Positions 14,586 through 15,946 of a DNA stretch of 15,946 bases are shown piece after piece; within the stretch, counting starts at the first letter, position 1, and the number at the start of each line of letters is the position of its first letter. A program made the position numbers and the translations under genes. The notes beneath the pieces were generated by a model. The model searched no databases. It was not told where the DNA came from and was given only the letters and a program-made list of their open reading frames with translations. Source of the DNA: CAYUWH01 sp964448615 (GTDB lineage Bacteria; Patescibacteriota; Gracilibacteria; Peribacterales; Peribacteraceae); contig CAYUWH010000031.1 of assembly GCA_964448615.1 (NCBI GenBank), positions 1-15,946 of the forward strand. The letters run 5' to 3'.

Positions 14586-15761
14586 ATGAACGATATCCAA
14601 CGACTGACAATAGGCCGTTTCCTGCAAAATCTCTCATTTGCAGCACCTATTCAGACCCTCTTTTTCCAGGCACGAGGACTATCGTTGAGTGAAATACTGA
14701 TTCTGCAGTCAATTCTTTTGAGCAGTGCCTTACTACTGGAAGTGCCAACAGGCATACTGGGGGATCGCGTCGGTAAGAAACAAAGCATTGTTCTGGGCTT
14801 AATTAGTGCCCTTCTTGCATGGATCCCATGGTTTTTGGCAACGAATTTTTGGATCTTCGCCATCTCATTCCTCTTGCTGGGGGCATCTCAGGCATTTATC
14901 TCCGGGTCCGACCAGGCACTGATCTACGAATTGCTTGAAACGAAAGGCCAAAAAAAGGAAATGCAGAAGGTCTATGGCCGGTACCTTGCAATGTCCACAT
15001 TCGGCTTTGCGATTGCGGGTCTCGTCGGTGGCTTTCTTGCAGCACATCAAACTCTGGAGGAATTCATCCATCTGTACGTGCTGACCGCAGTTGCCCAAGC
15101 ATTTGCCCTGATCCTGTTCCTGTCCGTTCGCGAACCGACGGCCTCCCCGTCCGACGTCTCCCTAGCTGCCGAACAGCGTCACGTCTTTAGGAACGCACTT
15201 ACTCTACTGAAAGGTAATGGTAGTCTTCGCAGAATCGTCACGCTCAGTGTGTTGACGGCCCCGTTTTCCGTCGCGCTGCTTACATTGTTCCAACCGTATT
15301 TCGTTGCATCGTCAGTGCCGGGGCCATGGTTCGGTGTAGCATTGTTTCTCTCCTCAATTGCGGCAAGCGGAACAAAACTATTCGCACATAGGCTAGAGAC
15401 TGCAATGGGCGTGGAATGGGCTGCATTTATTTCCACAATGCTCCCGGGCGTCTTCTGGATACTCATGGCACTCATGTTTCATCCAATCATTGCAGTTCTC
15501 CTCTTCATTCTCAGCGACGGAGCGGGCAATCTGCGCGATCCTATTTTTGCCGACTATATGAACCGTCACATTCCCTCGACCTCCCGCGCGACGACACTTT
15601 CCGCGATTTCACTCGTCACGAGTTTGTATCTGCTTCTCATGCAACCTGTTGTCGGAGTGCTAGCGGACATTGATCTACGATATGCCTTTATCTTTATAGG
15701 CAGCATTATCATTGTAGGTGCGATGGTATTTCGTCTTGGGAAACAGCACGTTTCATCCTAA
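14586..15761 (+). CDS. Major facilitator superfamily transporter
   Basis: A 391-aa integral membrane protein with about 12 predicted hydrophobic helices. Seen: LEVPTGILGDRVGKK (51-65), the MFS loop 2-3 signature (G-x-x-x-D-R-x-G-K-K) preceded by the EVPTG segment, and FISGSDQALIYELLE, typical of a drug-efflux-like MFS subgroup. The frame can be read from a TTG at 14559, but the ATG at 14586 is preferred because the hydrophobic first helix follows it properly and a short AGGG lies just upstream. Transcribed away from the SDR-folE2-DUF885-dioxygenase operon across a shared regulatory region, so export (or import) of that pathway's compound is a reasonable inference. The substrate cannot be read from sequence. 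Confidence 0.92.
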   Translation: MNDIQRLTIGRFLQNLSFAAPIQTLFFQARGLSLSEILILQSILLSSALLLEVPTGILGDRVGKKQSIVLGLISALLAWIPWFLATNFWIFAISFLLLGASQAFISGSDQALIYELLETKGQKKEMQKVYGRYLAMSTFGFAIAGLVGGFLAAHQTLEEFIHLYVLTAVAQAFALILFLSVREPTASPSDVSLAAEQRHVFRNALTLLKGNGSLRRIVTLSVLTAPFSVALLTLFQPYFVASSVPGPWFGVALFLSSIAASGTKLFAHRLETAMGVEWAAFISTMLPGVFWILMALMFHPIIAVLLFILSDGAGNLRDPIFADYMNRHIPSTSRATTLSAISLVTSLYLLLMQPVVGVLADIDLRYAFIFIGSIIIVGAMVFRLGKQHVSS

Positions 15762-15855
15762 GGTTTATTTCTGTGATTAGGTGATTATTTAGTGGGAATT
15801 GCGATGGTTGCGGTATTTTCTGGTACCGAACTCAGAGGTCAAAATATAGAATTCA

Positions 15856-15946
15856 GTAACCCCCTTGTTACCATTCGACTCGGCCCTTCTGGGCCTCGCT
15901 CATGGTCCTCGCGCTTTGGCGCTCGGGCCGTTTGGCATGCCGAGGC
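15856..15946. repeat. GC-rich hairpin-dense segment, possible dispersed intergenic repeat (runs off the window)
   Basis: After the AT-rich sequence following the MFS stop, composition turns GC-rich. Short inverted repeats follow one another: GTAAC-CCCCTT-GTTAC (15856-15871), GGCCC-TTCT-GGGCC (15882-15895), GCGC-TTTG-GCGC and the palindrome GGCATGCC. CTCGGC (15879-15884) also pairs with GCCGAG near the edge. No reading frame is supported. It looks like a REP-like element or structured 3' sequence. The stretch 15762-15855 holds no gene that I can see. Confidence 0.4.

Overview
The window most likely comes from a Candidate Phyla Radiation bacterium of the Peregrinibacteria/Peribacteria type. This is inferred from gene style: a giant tail-fibre-like surface protein with an acidic serine tail, a small membrane protein of a CPR-typical kind next to ftsH, weak or absent Shine-Dalgarno sites, and compact layout. 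UGA is used as an ordinary stop by several genes, which argues against the CPR lineages that read UGA as glycine. No taxonomic marker is present, so the assignment is tentative.

Left region (1-7079, plus strand): the 3' part (2358 codons) of a giant modular surface protein that begins before the window. It holds many short beta-type repeats, two C1q/TNF-like modules that share a 394-bp DNA block identical base for base, three paired-cysteine linkers, an internal peptidase S74 self-cleaving chaperone domain, a peptidase G2-like domain, a coiled coil, further beta repeats and an acidic Ser-rich tail. The DNA of the tail carries two 28-bp perfect palindromes that differ only by compensated base changes.

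Middle region (7080-10360): a 167-aa single-pass membrane protein, then ftsH (membrane AAA+ zinc protease) with its own promoter and a strong, symmetrical terminator. A small unrecognised gene (108 aa) points leftward into that terminator, and a tRNA-Leu(GAG) with its own promoter and encoded CCA follows.

Right region (10361-15946): a leftward four-gene operon with start-stop overlaps or gaps of at most 9 nt: short-chain dehydrogenase -> GTP cyclohydrolase IB (FolE2/MptA family) -> DUF885-like protein with an altered metal motif -> TauD/TfdA-type Fe(II)/2-oxoglutarate dioxygenase. Divergent from it is an MFS exporter-like gene. The roughly 200-bp divergent intergenic region contains a perfect TGTATGT-CC-ACATACA palindrome lying on the predicted -35 of the operon promoter and abutting the predicted -35 of the MFS promoter. 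This set looks like a small dedicated pathway, possibly pterin-derived, with export. I do not recognise it as any described cluster, and I consider it the best candidate here for an undescribed system.

The last ~90 bp is a GC-rich segment full of short hairpins that resembles a dispersed intergenic repeat.
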